64,000 bases of DNA from assembly GCA_937929935.1 (NCBI GenBank), contig CALFUL010000013.1:62001-126000 (forward strand), written 5' to 3'. Made by a program: the position numbers and the translations under genes. The DNA is from an uncultured Flavobacteriaceae bacterium (GTDB lineage: Bacteria; Bacteroidota; Bacteroidia; Flavobacteriales; Flavobacteriaceae). Positions within the stretch are counted from its first letter, which is position 1, and each line of letters opens with the position of its first letter. The notes below the pieces were generated by a model. The model did no database searches, had not been told where the DNA came from, and saw only the letters and a program-made list of their open reading frames with translations. This document shows, piece after piece, positions 20,757 to 30,795 of this stretch.

Positions 20757-22832
20757 TTAATTTTTATAATTTGTCTTGTAATAGTCATAAACAGCAAACT
20801 GCGAACGCACTTCTGGCTTGGCAGTTTCACGGTATGAATTGTCTTGCGCTTCATTAAACACCCGTGCTTTTACATTATCATTCCATGATATTTCAAAAGT
20901 TTCTAAGATTTCCTTTTTAACCTCAGGGTCATAAATAGGGCATCCTACTTCAACGCGATAATCAAGGTTTCTTGACATCCAATCAGCAGATGATATATAT
21001 ACTTTGGTATCGCCACTGTTTCCGAAAATAAATACCCTTGGGTGCTCTAAAAATTTATCAACGATACTAATGGCCTCTATATTTTCGCTCATTCCTTTTA
21101 TACCAGGAATCAAACAACACACGCCTCGCACAATCAATTGTATTTTTACGCCTGCCCTACTCGCATCATATAATTTATCAACCATTTTATACGAAGTAAA
21201 GCTGTTCATTCTGATTTTAATAAAGGCTTCTTTGCCCATTTTAGCCGCCTCGATTTCATTATTAATCAGCTTGATAAAGGTGCTTTTTGTATAGTGCGGT
21301 GATACTATTAAGTGATTGTATTTATTGATTTTATAGGTTGTTTCAAAAAATTTGAACACTTTATTCAATTCTTTCAAAATGGCGTCATGTGCCGTAAATA
21401 AAGTATAATCTGTATAAATTTTAGCGGTAGCTTCACTAAAATTACCCGTACTAATAAAGCCGTAACGCTTCATTTTATGATCTTCTTCACGCTCAATGAC
21501 ACAAATTTTACTGTGCACCTTAAGCCCAGGAACACCAAAGATGAGTTTTACCCCTTCAGCTTGTAACTGCTCAGCATACTGAATATTAGCTTGTTCATCA
21601 AAGCGCGCTTGTAATTCAATTTGTACGGTTACTTGCTTGCCATTTTTCACTGCATTAATTAATGAGGCCGCTACTTGCGAATTTCTTGCTAACCTGTATA
21701 CCGTAATCTTAATAGTTCTAACCTTAGGATCTAAAGCTGCCTCACGTAAAAATTTGATGACATATGAAAATGTATGATAGGGTGCATATTGAACAAAATC
21801 TTTTTTTGCAATTTGCTCTAGTATACTTCCTTCTAAACTGATTCCTTTGACTCTTAATGGGCTAATTTTATTGTAAAGTAAATCTTGTCTTCCTAAACTA
21901 GGAAAACCCATGTAATCTCTTCTATTGTGATATCTACCGCCAGGTATAATACTGTCAGTATCTTCAACATTCATTTTTTCTTTAAGATAATTCAGTGTGT
22001 CGGCTCCAATTTTCTTATCATAAACAAACCGTACAGGATCACTAATTTTTCTATGTTCAACACTTGATGATATTTTTTCAATGAAACTTTTACTCAAGTC
22101 ATCATCAATATCAAGCTCAGCATCACGAGTAATTTTAATCATGTGGGCAGAAATAGTTTCATACTCAAACATGGTAAAGATGCTTCGAAGACAATAGCGA
22201 ATAACATCATCAAGAATAATAATATAATTTTTATCGCCTTCTTTTGGTAATACTACAAAACGGTCAATACCCTTGGGTATCTCAATTAGTGCAAACCTAT
22301 TTTCTTTATTTTTAGTTTTGACCGTACCATTTAAAATGACCATTTTAATCGCCAAATAGGCTGCTGTGTCTTTTAAGGTAGGAAACTCAGTGAGATCATT
22401 AAGTATAATGGTCATTAACTGCGGACTCACTTTTTGCATAAAATAGTTCTTCACAAAAGTGCGTTGACTTTCATTTAGCTGAGTTTCTTTAATGATAAAA
22501 ATATTTTGTCCTTCTAGTTCTTCTTGAATTTTTTTTAAGAATTGAACACTTTTGGTTTGTTGTTGAATTACAATTTTGGTTATTTCTTCAAGAAGATCTT
22601 TCGCTTTCTCACCGCCTAAAACGCTTTTACCCTCTTTACCAGCCTCAACAATTCTTTTCACCGTTGCATAGCGCACTTTGAAAAATTCATCAAGATTGTT
22701 TGAGAAAATTCCTAAAAACCTAAGGCGTTCAATTAAAGGCACATTGATATCTGCACTTTCTTGAAGTACTCTTTCATTAAACCGCAACCAACTAATTTCA
22801 CGATTTACGTATTTATTTTTAGCCTTCATCAT
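20757..22832 (-). CDS. ppk1: Polyphosphate kinase 1
   Basis: YVNREISWLRFNERVLQESAD; LKVHSKICVIERE; FISTGNFSEATAKIYTDYTLFT. Confidence 0.95.
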   Translation of the reverse strand: MMKAKNKYVNREISWLRFNERVLQESADINVPLIERLRFLGIFSNNLDEFFKVRYATVKRIVEAGKEGKSVLGGEKAKDLLEEITKIVIQQQTKSVQFLKKIQEELEGQNIFIIKETQLNESQRTFVKNYFMQKVSPQLMTIILNDLTEFPTLKDTAAYLAIKMVILNGTVKTKNKENRFALIEIPKGIDRFVVLPKEGDKNYIIILDDVIRYCLRSIFTMFEYETISAHMIKITRDAELDIDDDLSKSFIEKISSSVEHRKISDPVRFVYDKKIGADTLNYLKEKMNVEDTDSIIPGGRYHNRRDYMGFPSLGRQDLLYNKISPLRVKGISLEGSILEQIAKKDFVQYAPYHTFSYVIKFLREAALDPKVRTIKITVYRLARNSQVAASLINAVKNGKQVTVQIELQARFDEQANIQYAEQLQAEGVKLIFGVPGLKVHSKICVIEREEDHKMKRYGFISTGNFSEATAKIYTDYTLFTAHDAILKELNKVFKFFETTYKINKYNHLIVSPHYTKSTFIKLINNEIEAAKMGKEAFIKIRMNSFTSYKMVDKLYDASRAGVKIQLIVRGVCCLIPGIKGMSENIEAISIVDKFLEHPRVFIFGNSGDTKVYISSADWMSRNLDYRVEVGCPIYDPEVKKEILETFEISWNDNVKARVFNEAQDNSYRETAKPEVRSQFAVYDYYKTNYKN

Positions 22833-23317
22833 GTTCTCAATTCTTTTGGAAAAATAGTTTTTTCTGTGATCCCTTTTTCTACAGATGCCCAGTGCTGCAC
22901 ATCAAATTGTAAGTGCACTAGGCCGCTTGTAGGCACGTTTTCAATATAGGTATTTCCTAGTAAATTGGCAATATATGTAAAGGCATGATTATGACCAAAA
23001 ATCATGACTGTATCTAAGCTATTGTTTAATTCTTGTACATATTGCAAAACCTCATTTCCTGAAAAATCATAAAGTCTTTCAGTCACTTGAAACTCATCCA
23101 AAGAAAAATAGAGTTGCCTACAAAAAATCATAGCCGTGTGTAAGGCTCTATTAGCCGGACTTGAGAATACTGCATCAATTGCGACACCTTCTTCTTGAAA
23201 TTTATTAGCTACCAAAAATGCATCTGTAATGCCTCTTTCTAAAAGCGGTCGATCTTTATCACCTACTGAATACTCCCATGAAGATTTACCATGACGTACA
23301 AGTATTAAATTTTTCAT
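22829..23317 (-). CDS. SixA-like histidine phosphatase
   Basis: LILVRHGKSSWE RHG motif; VMIFGHNHAFT; overlaps ppk1. Confidence 0.85.
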   Translation of the reverse strand: MKNLILVRHGKSSWEYSVGDKDRPLLERGITDAFLVANKFQEEGVAIDAVFSSPANRALHTAMIFCRQLYFSLDEFQVTERLYDFSGNEVLQYVQELNNSLDTVMIFGHNHAFTYIANLLGNTYIENVPTSGLVHLQFDVQHWASVEKGITEKTIFPKELRT

Positions 23318-23322
23318 ATTTA

Positions 23323-23970
23323 TTAAGGAGCTAGGCGCTCAATTTTCCAGTTTGACGCTAAAGTTTGTGAATATCTGATCCTGTCATGTAAACGATTTGG
23401 GCGCCCTTGCCAAAATTCTATCACATTAGGCTTAACAATATATCCGCCCCAAAAATCAGGTCTTTTAGGCTCTTTCTCTGAATATTCATTCGTCATCTTT
23501 TCTAAGGTATCATCAAGAATTTTTCGAGATGCAATAACTTCACTTTGATCAGAAATTAAAGCTCCTATTTGACTACCCTTAGGGCGTGACTTAAAATACG
23601 TATCTGAAATTGCTTTTGAGGTTTTTTCAGCCTTGCCTTTTATAATAATCTGACGCTCTAAAGTGGGCCAAAAAAAAGAAAGACATACTGACGGATTTTC
23701 AGCTATAGCCTTTCCTTTTTCACTTTTATAATTGGTGTAAAATATAAAGCCCTCAGTTGTGATTTGTTTTAATAAAACCACACGATTTTTAGGATACCCA
23801 TCAAGACCAATAGTTGAAATGGTCATGGCATTAGGCTCTTCAATACGCTGTGATGCCTCAGTTTCATCAAACCACTGCTGAAAAAGAAGCATAGGGTCTT
23901 GAGCAAGATTATTCTCAATCAATTCACTTTTCTCATATGATTTACGGTACTTACCTAAGTCTTTTTGCAT
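23323..23970 (-). CDS. pdxH: Pyridoxamine 5'-phosphate oxidase
   Basis: MTISTIGLDGYPKNRVVLLKQI; FFWPTLERQIIIKG; WGGYIVKPNVIEFWQGRPNRLHDR. Confidence 0.95.
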   Translation of the reverse strand: MQKDLGKYRKSYEKSELIENNLAQDPMLLFQQWFDETEASQRIEEPNAMTISTIGLDGYPKNRVVLLKQITTEGFIFYTNYKSEKGKAIAENPSVCLSFFWPTLERQIIIKGKAEKTSKAISDTYFKSRPKGSQIGALISDQSEVIASRKILDDTLEKMTNEYSEKEPKRPDFWGGYIVKPNVIEFWQGRPNRLHDRIRYSQTLASNWKIERLAP

Positions 23971-24038
23971 ACATCAATCTATAATAATGAAGTTATGCAA
24001 AATTCAACAAAAGTTATTGAATAAAGAAGTTAGAATAC

Positions 24039-24944
24039 TTAAAACTCAAAAACTGCCCCATCTTCAGCTAATACTACATTTTCAAAAACAGTTTGCGCTT
24101 CTTCTTTAAAAAGTGCGATTGATTTATAGCGCGTAGAGTAATGCCCCAAAACTAATGTATTTACCTGAGCCTCTTTTGCTACTAAAGCTGCTTGTGTAGC
24201 AGTTGAGTGCTTTGTTTTGGTTGCCAATAGTTTTTCTTTATTCAAAAAGGTAGACTCGTGATATAAAACCGAAACATGCTTAATCTGTTCAGAAAGCTCA
24301 GGCATATAAACAGTATCACTACAAAAGGCATAAGATAGTGGTGCTGGCGGGTCAAATGACAGCTCTTTGTTCTGAATAACTTGACCACTATCTAGAGTCA
24401 CATTTTTGCCCTTTTTAATATTGTGAAAATAAGCCTTGTCAACCTTGAATTTGGTAACCGCCTCAATATTTAGTTTGCGTTCGCCTACCTTTTCTTTGAA
24501 TAGAAATCCGTTTGTATAAATTCGATGGTTAAGCGGTACAGTGGTCACAGAAACTTTTTCATCTTCAAAAATTAATTCGGATTCTTTTGAAATTAATTCA
24601 TGAAATCTTAACGGAAAATTTGTCCATGAATCGCCCAATTTAAGAAAAAGTGTAATGGCTTCTTTAATTCCTTTCGGACCGTGTACATGTAGTTCTTTGT
24701 CTCTTCCTAATAATCGAAAAGTACTTATAAGGCCTGGTAATCCGAAGAAATGATCACCATGCAAATGAGAAATAAAAATGTGATTTATTCTCGAGAATTT
24801 TATTTTATGTTTTCGCAATTGCACTTGTGTACCTTCGCCGCAGTCAATAAGAAAAAGATGGTTTTTAATTTCAAGAACTTGTGACGTTGGGTTGGTCAAT
24901 GTTCTTGGTGTGGCCGCGTAACAGCCTAAAATTGTTAGTTTCAA
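24039..24944 (-). CDS. rnz: Ribonuclease Z
   Basis: IDCGEGTQVQLRKHKIKFSRINHIFISHLHGDHFFGLPGLI. Confidence 0.95.
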   Translation of the reverse strand: MKLTILGCYAATPRTLTNPTSQVLEIKNHLFLIDCGEGTQVQLRKHKIKFSRINHIFISHLHGDHFFGLPGLISTFRLLGRDKELHVHGPKGIKEAITLFLKLGDSWTNFPLRFHELISKESELIFEDEKVSVTTVPLNHRIYTNGFLFKEKVGERKLNIEAVTKFKVDKAYFHNIKKGKNVTLDSGQVIQNKELSFDPPAPLSYAFCSDTVYMPELSEQIKHVSVLYHESTFLNKEKLLATKTKHSTATQAALVAKEAQVNTLVLGHYSTRYKSIALFKEEAQTVFENVVLAEDGAVFEF

Positions 24945-25273
24945 AATCCGAGGTCCCTTTCTATTTCTTCCATTTCAATAATATCATTGGCTTCTTGTAT
25001 GGTTGGCACCACGCATAGTTCTTCAGGTATATCATCATAAGGTACCTTTTGGGTAACTAGTACAAATGACTTTTTTAATTCACGATGCGCTATAGATAGC
25101 GCTGAAAATTTAAGAACATCTTCAGCCGTTACTTCAGAAAAGGAAAGTAAGTTGACAATGATATGGGCGGTTTGACATTTCTCATAATCATTCTGAAAAT
25201 TCTTAAGAAAAGTTTCGATTGAAACACCTTCTTGAAACACGGTAATTGTTGTTTCGTTTTGATCAAAAATCAT
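24941..25273 (-). CDS. Conserved hypothetical (STAS-like) protein coupled to rnz
   Basis: 110 aa, ATG overlaps rnz start; alpha/beta pattern. Confidence 0.6.
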   Translation of the reverse strand: MIFDQNETTITVFQEGVSIETFLKNFQNDYEKCQTAHIIVNLLSFSEVTAEDVLKFSALSIAHRELKKSFVLVTQKVPYDDIPEELCVVPTIQEANDIIEMEEIERDLGF

Positions 25274-25277
25274 GAGC

Positions 25278-26204
25278 TTATTTTATTTTTGATGCTAAAA
25301 GATAAAGTACTGCCATACGTATCGCTACTCCGTTTTCAACCTGGTTCAAAATAATAGATTGTTTTGAATCAGCCACATCACTGGTAATTTCAACCCCTCT
25401 ATTTATTGGGCCTGGGTGCATAATCACAATTTCTTTATCTAAACTATTGAGTAATTTCTTGTTGACCCCATATTGTTGGGTATACTCTCTGGTTGACGGA
25501 AAATAACTAATATCTAAACGTTCATTTTGAATGCGTAACATATTGGCTACATCGCACCAATTTAGGGCTTTTTTAAGGTTGGTTTCAACCTCAACACCTA
25601 AAGATTCAATATACTTTGGAATTAAGGTTTTGGGCCCACATACCTTTACATTAGCACCTTGTAATTTTAAGGCAAAAATATTTGACAAGGCAACTCTTGA
25701 GTGTAAGATATCGCCAACAATTACTATATTCTTACCCGCTACATCGCCTAATTTTTCTCTTATAGAATACGAATCTAACAAAGCTTGTGTAGGATGCTCA
25801 TGAGCGCCGTCACCTGCATTTACAATAGCCGCATTAACATGCTTTGATAAAAATATACCTGCCCCTGGGTTCGGGTGGCGCATCACCACCATATCAACTT
25901 TCATTGACAATATATTATTTACCGTATCAATTAAAGTTTCACCTTTTTTGACTGATGATTGGCTAGCAGAAAAATTAATAACATCAGCTGATAATCTTTT
26001 TTCAGCTAATTCAAAAGATAATTTGGTGCGCGTACTGTTTTCAAAGAATATATTCGCAATGGTTATATCGCGCAGTGAAGGCACTTTTTTAATAGACCTA
26101 TTAATGACCTCTTTAAAATGGTCTGCTGTCTCAAAAATGAGCTGAATATCTTTTTCATTCAGATATTTAATTCCTAATAAGTGTTTTACACTTAACTCTG
26201 ACAT
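25278..26204 (-). CDS. pyrB: Aspartate carbamoyltransferase catalytic subunit
   Basis: FFENSTRTKLSFELAEKRL; GDGAHEHPTQALLD; HPGPINRGVEI. Confidence 0.95.
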   Translation of the reverse strand: MSELSVKHLLGIKYLNEKDIQLIFETADHFKEVINRSIKKVPSLRDITIANIFFENSTRTKLSFELAEKRLSADVINFSASQSSVKKGETLIDTVNNILSMKVDMVVMRHPNPGAGIFLSKHVNAAIVNAGDGAHEHPTQALLDSYSIREKLGDVAGKNIVIVGDILHSRVALSNIFALKLQGANVKVCGPKTLIPKYIESLGVEVETNLKKALNWCDVANMLRIQNERLDISYFPSTREYTQQYGVNKKLLNSLDKEIVIMHPGPINRGVEITSDVADSKQSIILNQVENGVAIRMAVLYLLASKIK

Positions 26205-26205
26205 C

Positions 26206-26772
26206 TTATTTATTTATCAAATAAATTACATCTTTACCGTCATTCTCTTTCCACATCACTTGTACTTTTTCATCATTTATGGCATCAACTTGACGCCCTC
26301 TATAATTTGGTTGAATGGGCAAATGCCTACTAAACCGTCTATCAATCAAGGTTAATAATTCAATTTCTGATGGTCGCCCAAAAGATTGAATAGCCGTTAA
26401 GGCCGCCCGTATACTTCTTCCTGTATACAATACATCATCAATGAGTACCACTTTTTTATCTTCAACTAAAAAATCAATACTTGTTTTGGTCGCTTCTAGG
26501 GTTTTATCGCCTCTTCGAAAATCATCTCTATAAAAAGTGATATCTAAATACCCTAAATCAATTTGGCTAACGCCGTATTCTTCTTTTAATATTTTTGCAA
26601 GTCTGTCTGCCACGAATTTTCCTCTTGGTTGAATACCAACAAGCACGGTTTCTTTAAAGTCTAAATGATTTTCAAGAAGTTGACAGGCCAATCGATGAAG
26701 AATGATGTTTATTTCTTTAGAGGAAAGTAATACTTTTTGACCCATATGTAAACCTCGAAACTTTAGTGACAC
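26206..26772 (-). CDS. pyrR: PyrR-like phosphoribosyltransferase/regulator
   Basis: VLIDDVLYTGRSIRAAL PRPP loop; adjacent to pyrB. Confidence 0.9.
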   Translation of the reverse strand: MSLKFRGLHMGQKVLLSSKEINIILHRLACQLLENHLDFKETVLVGIQPRGKFVADRLAKILKEEYGVSQIDLGYLDITFYRDDFRRGDKTLEATKTSIDFLVEDKKVVLIDDVLYTGRSIRAALTAIQSFGRPSEIELLTLIDRRFSRHLPIQPNYRGRQVDAINDEKVQVMWKENDGKDVIYLINK

Positions 26773-26811
26773 AAAAATAGGAATTTCAAATGAATAACAC
26801 TTTAATAAACT

Positions 26812-26843
26812 AAAAAAGCCTTAACACATGGTTAAGGCTTTTT
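26812..26843 (-). terminator. Intrinsic terminator of rpsA
   Basis: AAAAAAGCCTTAAC-acat-GGTTAAGGCTTTTT palindrome just downstream of rpsA. Confidence 0.8.
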
Positions 26844-26867
26844 GAATTATATAAGATATAAGCTTGG

Positions 26868-28748
26868 TTAATTCTTACCGGCTTCCATTTTATCTTTCAA
26901 TGCTTGCAACTGATCGTTAGCATCACCTAATGTAGGTTTAGACTCATCATTTTTAGATGCTTGTCTTTTGGTAGCTGCTTTAACGTTGCGTTGCTCTTCT
27001 TCTCTAAAGATTGCTGTGTGACTTGCAACCACACGTTTGAAATCTTTATTAAATTCAATGATTTTAAATTCGGCTTCTTCTCCTTTACCTAATTTTTTAC
27101 CATCTTCTTTTTCTAAGTGACGTTGCGGAACAAAGGCTGTAATATCTTCATTGAATTCAATGACGGCACCCTTATCTACCATTTCAGTAATGGCAGCAGT
27201 ATGCACTGAATTAAGACCAAATTCTTTTTCGTACTTATCCCAAGGGTTGTCAGTTGTTTGTTTGTGCCCTAAGCTTAACTTACGACCTTCAACATCTAAT
27301 TCTAATACTTCAATTTCTAAAGTATCACTAACATTAACAAACTCTGAAGGATGCTTAATTTTCTTAGTCCAAGAAAGGTCAGAGATATAAATTAAACCAT
27401 CAATACCTTCTTCTAGTTCAACAAAAACACCAAAGTTGGTAAAGTTTCTAACAATACCTTTGTGACGTGAACCAACAGGGTATTTGGTTGTAATATCTGT
27501 CCATGGATCCGGAGTCATTTGCTTGATACCTAGAGACATCTTGCGATCTTCTCTATCTAAGGTTAAAACAATTGCCTCAACTTCATCACCAACTTTTACA
27601 AAATCTTGTGCAGAACGTAAGTGCGTTGACCATGACATTTCAGAAACGTGAATAAGACCTTCAACACCTTCAACAACTTCAATAAAGGCACCGTAATCAG
27701 CAATGACTACTACCTTACCTTTAACTTTGTCTCCAATTTTGATTTCATCACTTAGTGCTTCCCAAGGGTGCTTTTCTAATTGTTTCAATCCTAATTGAAT
27801 TCTAGATTTGTTTTCATCAAAATCAAGAATTACAACATTTAATTTTTGATCTAGTTCAACAACCTCATTCGGGTGGTTAATACGGCTCCAAGAAAGGTCC
27901 GTAATATGTACTAAACCATCAACACCACCTAAGTCAATAAAGACACCGTAAGAAGTAATATTCTTAACAATACCTTCAAGTACTTGACCTTTTTCAAGTT
28001 GGCTAATGATTTCTTTCTTCTGTTCTTCAATATCAGCTTCAATAAGCGCTTTGTGCGATACAACAACGTTTTTGAATTCGTGATTAATTTTAACCACTTT
28101 GAATTCCATTGTCTTATTAACGTACTGATCGTAGTCGCGAATTGGCTTCACATCAATTTGAGAACCAGGTAAGAATGCTTCGATACCAAAAACATCGACA
28201 ATCATACCCCCTTTAGTTCTACATTTTACAAAACCGCTAACTACTTCTTCATTTGTATGGGCAGCATTAACGCGATCCCATGCCATGATAGTTCTAGCTT
28301 TTCTATGTGACAATACTAATTGACCGCTTTTATCTTCACGAATGTCAATCAATACTTCAACCTTATCGCCTACTTTTAAATCAGGATTGTAACGAAACTC
28401 GTTTAAAGAAATTACCCCTTCAGACTTTGCATTGATATCAATGATTGCTTCACGTTCTGTTAAATAAACAACAGTACCGGTAACCACTTCTGCGTCAGCT
28501 GTATCAACGAAATTTTCAGATACAAGTTTTTCAAACTCTTCTAATTTAGAGTCATCTACCTTTTCAATACCTTGTTCGTATTTTTCCCAATTGAAGTTCT
28601 CCAAAAATTCTTTTGGATCCTGGACGGGAATTTCCTTTTTTACTTCTTCAACCACCTCAGTGGTTTCTTCTACTTGTACTTCAGCAGTTTCTTCAACCTT
28701 AACTTCTGGTGCTTCTTCTGCTTTTGCTGTTGCTTTCTTTTCAGCCAT
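26868..28748 (-). CDS. rpsA: 30S ribosomal protein S1
   Basis: Repeated S1 domains (GVVEGLIHVSEMSW, YGVFIDLGGVDGLVHITDLSW, FGVFVELEEGIDGLIYISDLSW). Confidence 0.95.
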   Translation of the reverse strand: MAEKKATAKAEEAPEVKVEETAEVQVEETTEVVEEVKKEIPVQDPKEFLENFNWEKYEQGIEKVDDSKLEEFEKLVSENFVDTADAEVVTGTVVYLTEREAIIDINAKSEGVISLNEFRYNPDLKVGDKVEVLIDIREDKSGQLVLSHRKARTIMAWDRVNAAHTNEEVVSGFVKCRTKGGMIVDVFGIEAFLPGSQIDVKPIRDYDQYVNKTMEFKVVKINHEFKNVVVSHKALIEADIEEQKKEIISQLEKGQVLEGIVKNITSYGVFIDLGGVDGLVHITDLSWSRINHPNEVVELDQKLNVVILDFDENKSRIQLGLKQLEKHPWEALSDEIKIGDKVKGKVVVIADYGAFIEVVEGVEGLIHVSEMSWSTHLRSAQDFVKVGDEVEAIVLTLDREDRKMSLGIKQMTPDPWTDITTKYPVGSRHKGIVRNFTNFGVFVELEEGIDGLIYISDLSWTKKIKHPSEFVNVSDTLEIEVLELDVEGRKLSLGHKQTTDNPWDKYEKEFGLNSVHTAAITEMVDKGAVIEFNEDITAFVPQRHLEKEDGKKLGKGEEAEFKIIEFNKDFKRVVASHTAIFREEEQRNVKAATKRQASKNDESKPTLGDANDQLQALKDKMEAGKN

Positions 28749-29013
28749 TTTACAACAATGATTTGTATTTTATGATTTTACAAGAGTTTAACAGTTATCA
28801 TAAAAGAAATTTATACTGATTTTAACTACCCTTTTTTACTCTTGTTGTTTCTGCCAAAAAAGGGCTGCAAAAATACACCATTTAAATAAGTTTAACAATA
28901 CTTTTTGAGAATTGCGATATTATTATTTTGATTTATGGCTTTTTACTGCATAAACACGGCAATATTTACTATCTTAGAAATATTAAATTAATAATTAAAT
29001 AATACATTAACTT

Positions 29014-29394
29014 ATGAGTGTTAAAGCAAAATACCAAGGCGTATTGAATCTTGGTGAGCAATTAGGAATTAAAGATGGAAGTGTAACCGAAGAAAACGGT
29101 GTTCTTAAAATAAAAGGTGTAGCAGGTACACCATATGAAAAGAATCTTATATGGGATGCTATAAAGGGTGCCGGTGGCGAAAATGCTTCTGATGTTCAAG
29201 CCAATATTAGCGTTGCAGACGATTCTGTTTATCACAGACATACTGTTGCTGGTGGCGAATCATTAAGCTTAATTGCCAAAAAATATTATGGTAATGCGAT
29301 GGAGTACAAAAAGATATTTGCAGCAAATACAAATATTTTAAAGAGTCCAGATGTTATTCATCCTGATCAGGTTTTGATTATTCCAAATCCGTAA
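29014..29394 (+). CDS. LysM/BON-type peptidoglycan-binding protein
   Basis: HTVAGGESLSLIAKKYYGNAMEYKKIFAANTNILKSPDVIHPDQVLIIP LysM domain. Confidence 0.88.
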   Translation: MSVKAKYQGVLNLGEQLGIKDGSVTEENGVLKIKGVAGTPYEKNLIWDAIKGAGGENASDVQANISVADDSVYHRHTVAGGESLSLIAKKYYGNAMEYKKIFAANTNILKSPDVIHPDQVLIIPNP

Positions 29395-29397
29395 AGC

Positions 29398-29460
29398 GTT
29401 AGACGTTAGACGTTAGACGTTAGACGTTAGACGTTAGACGTTAGACGTTAGACGTTAGAC
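29398..29460. repeat. Perfect tandem heptanucleotide repeat (GTTAGAC)x9
   Basis: 63 bp read directly; begins 3 bp after the LysM gene stop codon. Confidence 0.97.
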
Positions 29461-29468
29461 AAAATTAA

Positions 29469-29504
29469 AAATACCGTTACGTGATGATGTAACGGTATTT
29501 TTTT
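29469..29504 (+). terminator. Intrinsic terminator downstream of LysM gene
   Basis: AAATACCGTTAC-gtgatgat-GTAACGGTATTT followed by TTTT. Confidence 0.85.
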
Positions 29505-29640
29505 GTTTTACTTTTTTTATATTACGGTTATATAAGATATATGCGTAGTAGTACGCTTAGCCCAACCATTGGTAGCTATATGAAGAAATGCAATGGAATT
29601 TAATAAAGAAAAATACAAAGTTTATACTTGAAAAAATTGG

Positions 29641-29736
29641 ATGATGCTACATTGGATTTTAAATCCTGGTTTAGCAATAAATGAATTGATTTTTAGGGAA
29701 GACTACAAACCCATTACAACTTTAACTCCGTATTAA
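29641..29736 (+). pseudogene. Possible remnant of a small conserved flavobacterial protein (…HWILNPGLAINEL…)
   Basis: Frame reads MMLHWILNPGLAINELIFREDYKPITTLTPY*. The N-terminal part resembles a recurrent flavobacterial hypothetical protein starting M-HWI(L/I)NPGLA(I/V)NEL (from memory); the tail runs antisense into the DUF3137 gene end. Confidence 0.4.
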
Positions 29737-30772
29737 TTTGTAATGCCGTTTTTATATCATTTGCCAATTCTTCTACAATTTTTATGGTGTCTAATTTTCC
29801 TGCTGGAAAAGAAAATAACCCATGTTTATTTTCTACAGCCAAATACATTTGCTTGTCTTGAAAAGACAATAGTATGGATTGGTTAAATTTTTCTTTTAAA
29901 GCTACAATACGCTCCATAAGTGCTGTAGATAAAACATAACGTGCCTCTACTTGGTCTGTACCATACACTATAAATTGGTCTGTAAAACGAGGGTCTTCTA
30001 GCTCTATTTTTTCTTCTTCTTTAAAACTACTACTAAAATAGCGGTTGAGCTTTGTGCTTTGATTATTGGTTAAAATAACGGTATGACCATTAAGCGATTT
30101 TTTGAAATTTAACCAGCAAAACATACCTCTATAAGTAAACTGTACATTATCTGCTGTTTTATTGGTAAATATGTTTTTTATCCCATAAACATATACTATT
30201 GCTAATAAATTTAGTCCAGGAATACGCATTAAATTTTCTACAAACACGCTAGATGTTTGTTGTTCTACAAGACCTATATCTGCTATGTTTATGGTACTTT
30301 CATTTTGGGTACTGCGTATTTGTCCGTATACAGACATGGGTGTACTGCTTTTTATCCAAGCAAAGAGCTTACTAGCTTTTATTTGTTTGTGTGGGGCATT
30401 TATTTGTTGGGTAAAATCTACTTTAGGAAATAAGGTTTTTACCATTTTTGTAATGGTAGTAGCTTCTTTTATCTTAAAGTCTTGAAATGCTTTTATAAAA
30501 TAACGTCCTGCTGGATATAATAACACTACTAGTGCAACTACCGGATACATACTTGCATACGGATTTTTAGCAGTTGATTTAAACATTTTTAAAGCATCTA
30601 TTTTTATAAAAGGGAAATAGCTGGTAAGTAAATTAAGAAACATGAGTGAAAAAAATAATCCCGCAATACCCCACATTATTTTTTGAAAAAACAGGGTGCG
30701 CTTTCTTTTTTTATAGATGTCGCTTAATGCTTTGCTTGTTTCTAAAAATGTTTTTTGAATTAATTGCTCCAT
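29714..30772 (-). CDS. DUF3137-like membrane protein
   Basis: N-terminal TM pair, soluble C-terminus; close to LemA. Confidence 0.65.
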   Translation of the reverse strand: MEQLIQKTFLETSKALSDIYKKRKRTLFFQKIMWGIAGLFFSLMFLNLLTSYFPFIKIDALKMFKSTAKNPYASMYPVVALVVLLYPAGRYFIKAFQDFKIKEATTITKMVKTLFPKVDFTQQINAPHKQIKASKLFAWIKSSTPMSVYGQIRSTQNESTINIADIGLVEQQTSSVFVENLMRIPGLNLLAIVYVYGIKNIFTNKTADNVQFTYRGMFCWLNFKKSLNGHTVILTNNQSTKLNRYFSSSFKEEEKIELEDPRFTDQFIVYGTDQVEARYVLSTALMERIVALKEKFNQSILLSFQDKQMYLAVENKHGLFSFPAGKLDTIKIVEELANDIKTALQINTELKL

Positions 30773-30795
30773 AGTATATTTTAAAAATTATTTTT

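Noticed and set aside
27151-28775. Plus-strand ORFs across rpsA (e.g. 28572-28775, Phe-rich)
   Set aside because: Antisense to rpsA; extreme Phe/Cys content is an artefact of reverse-complemented Glu/Lys codons.
29398-29460. Possible CRISPR array
   Set aside because: Unit is 7 bp with no spacers; it is a simple tandem repeat. No cas genes in the window.
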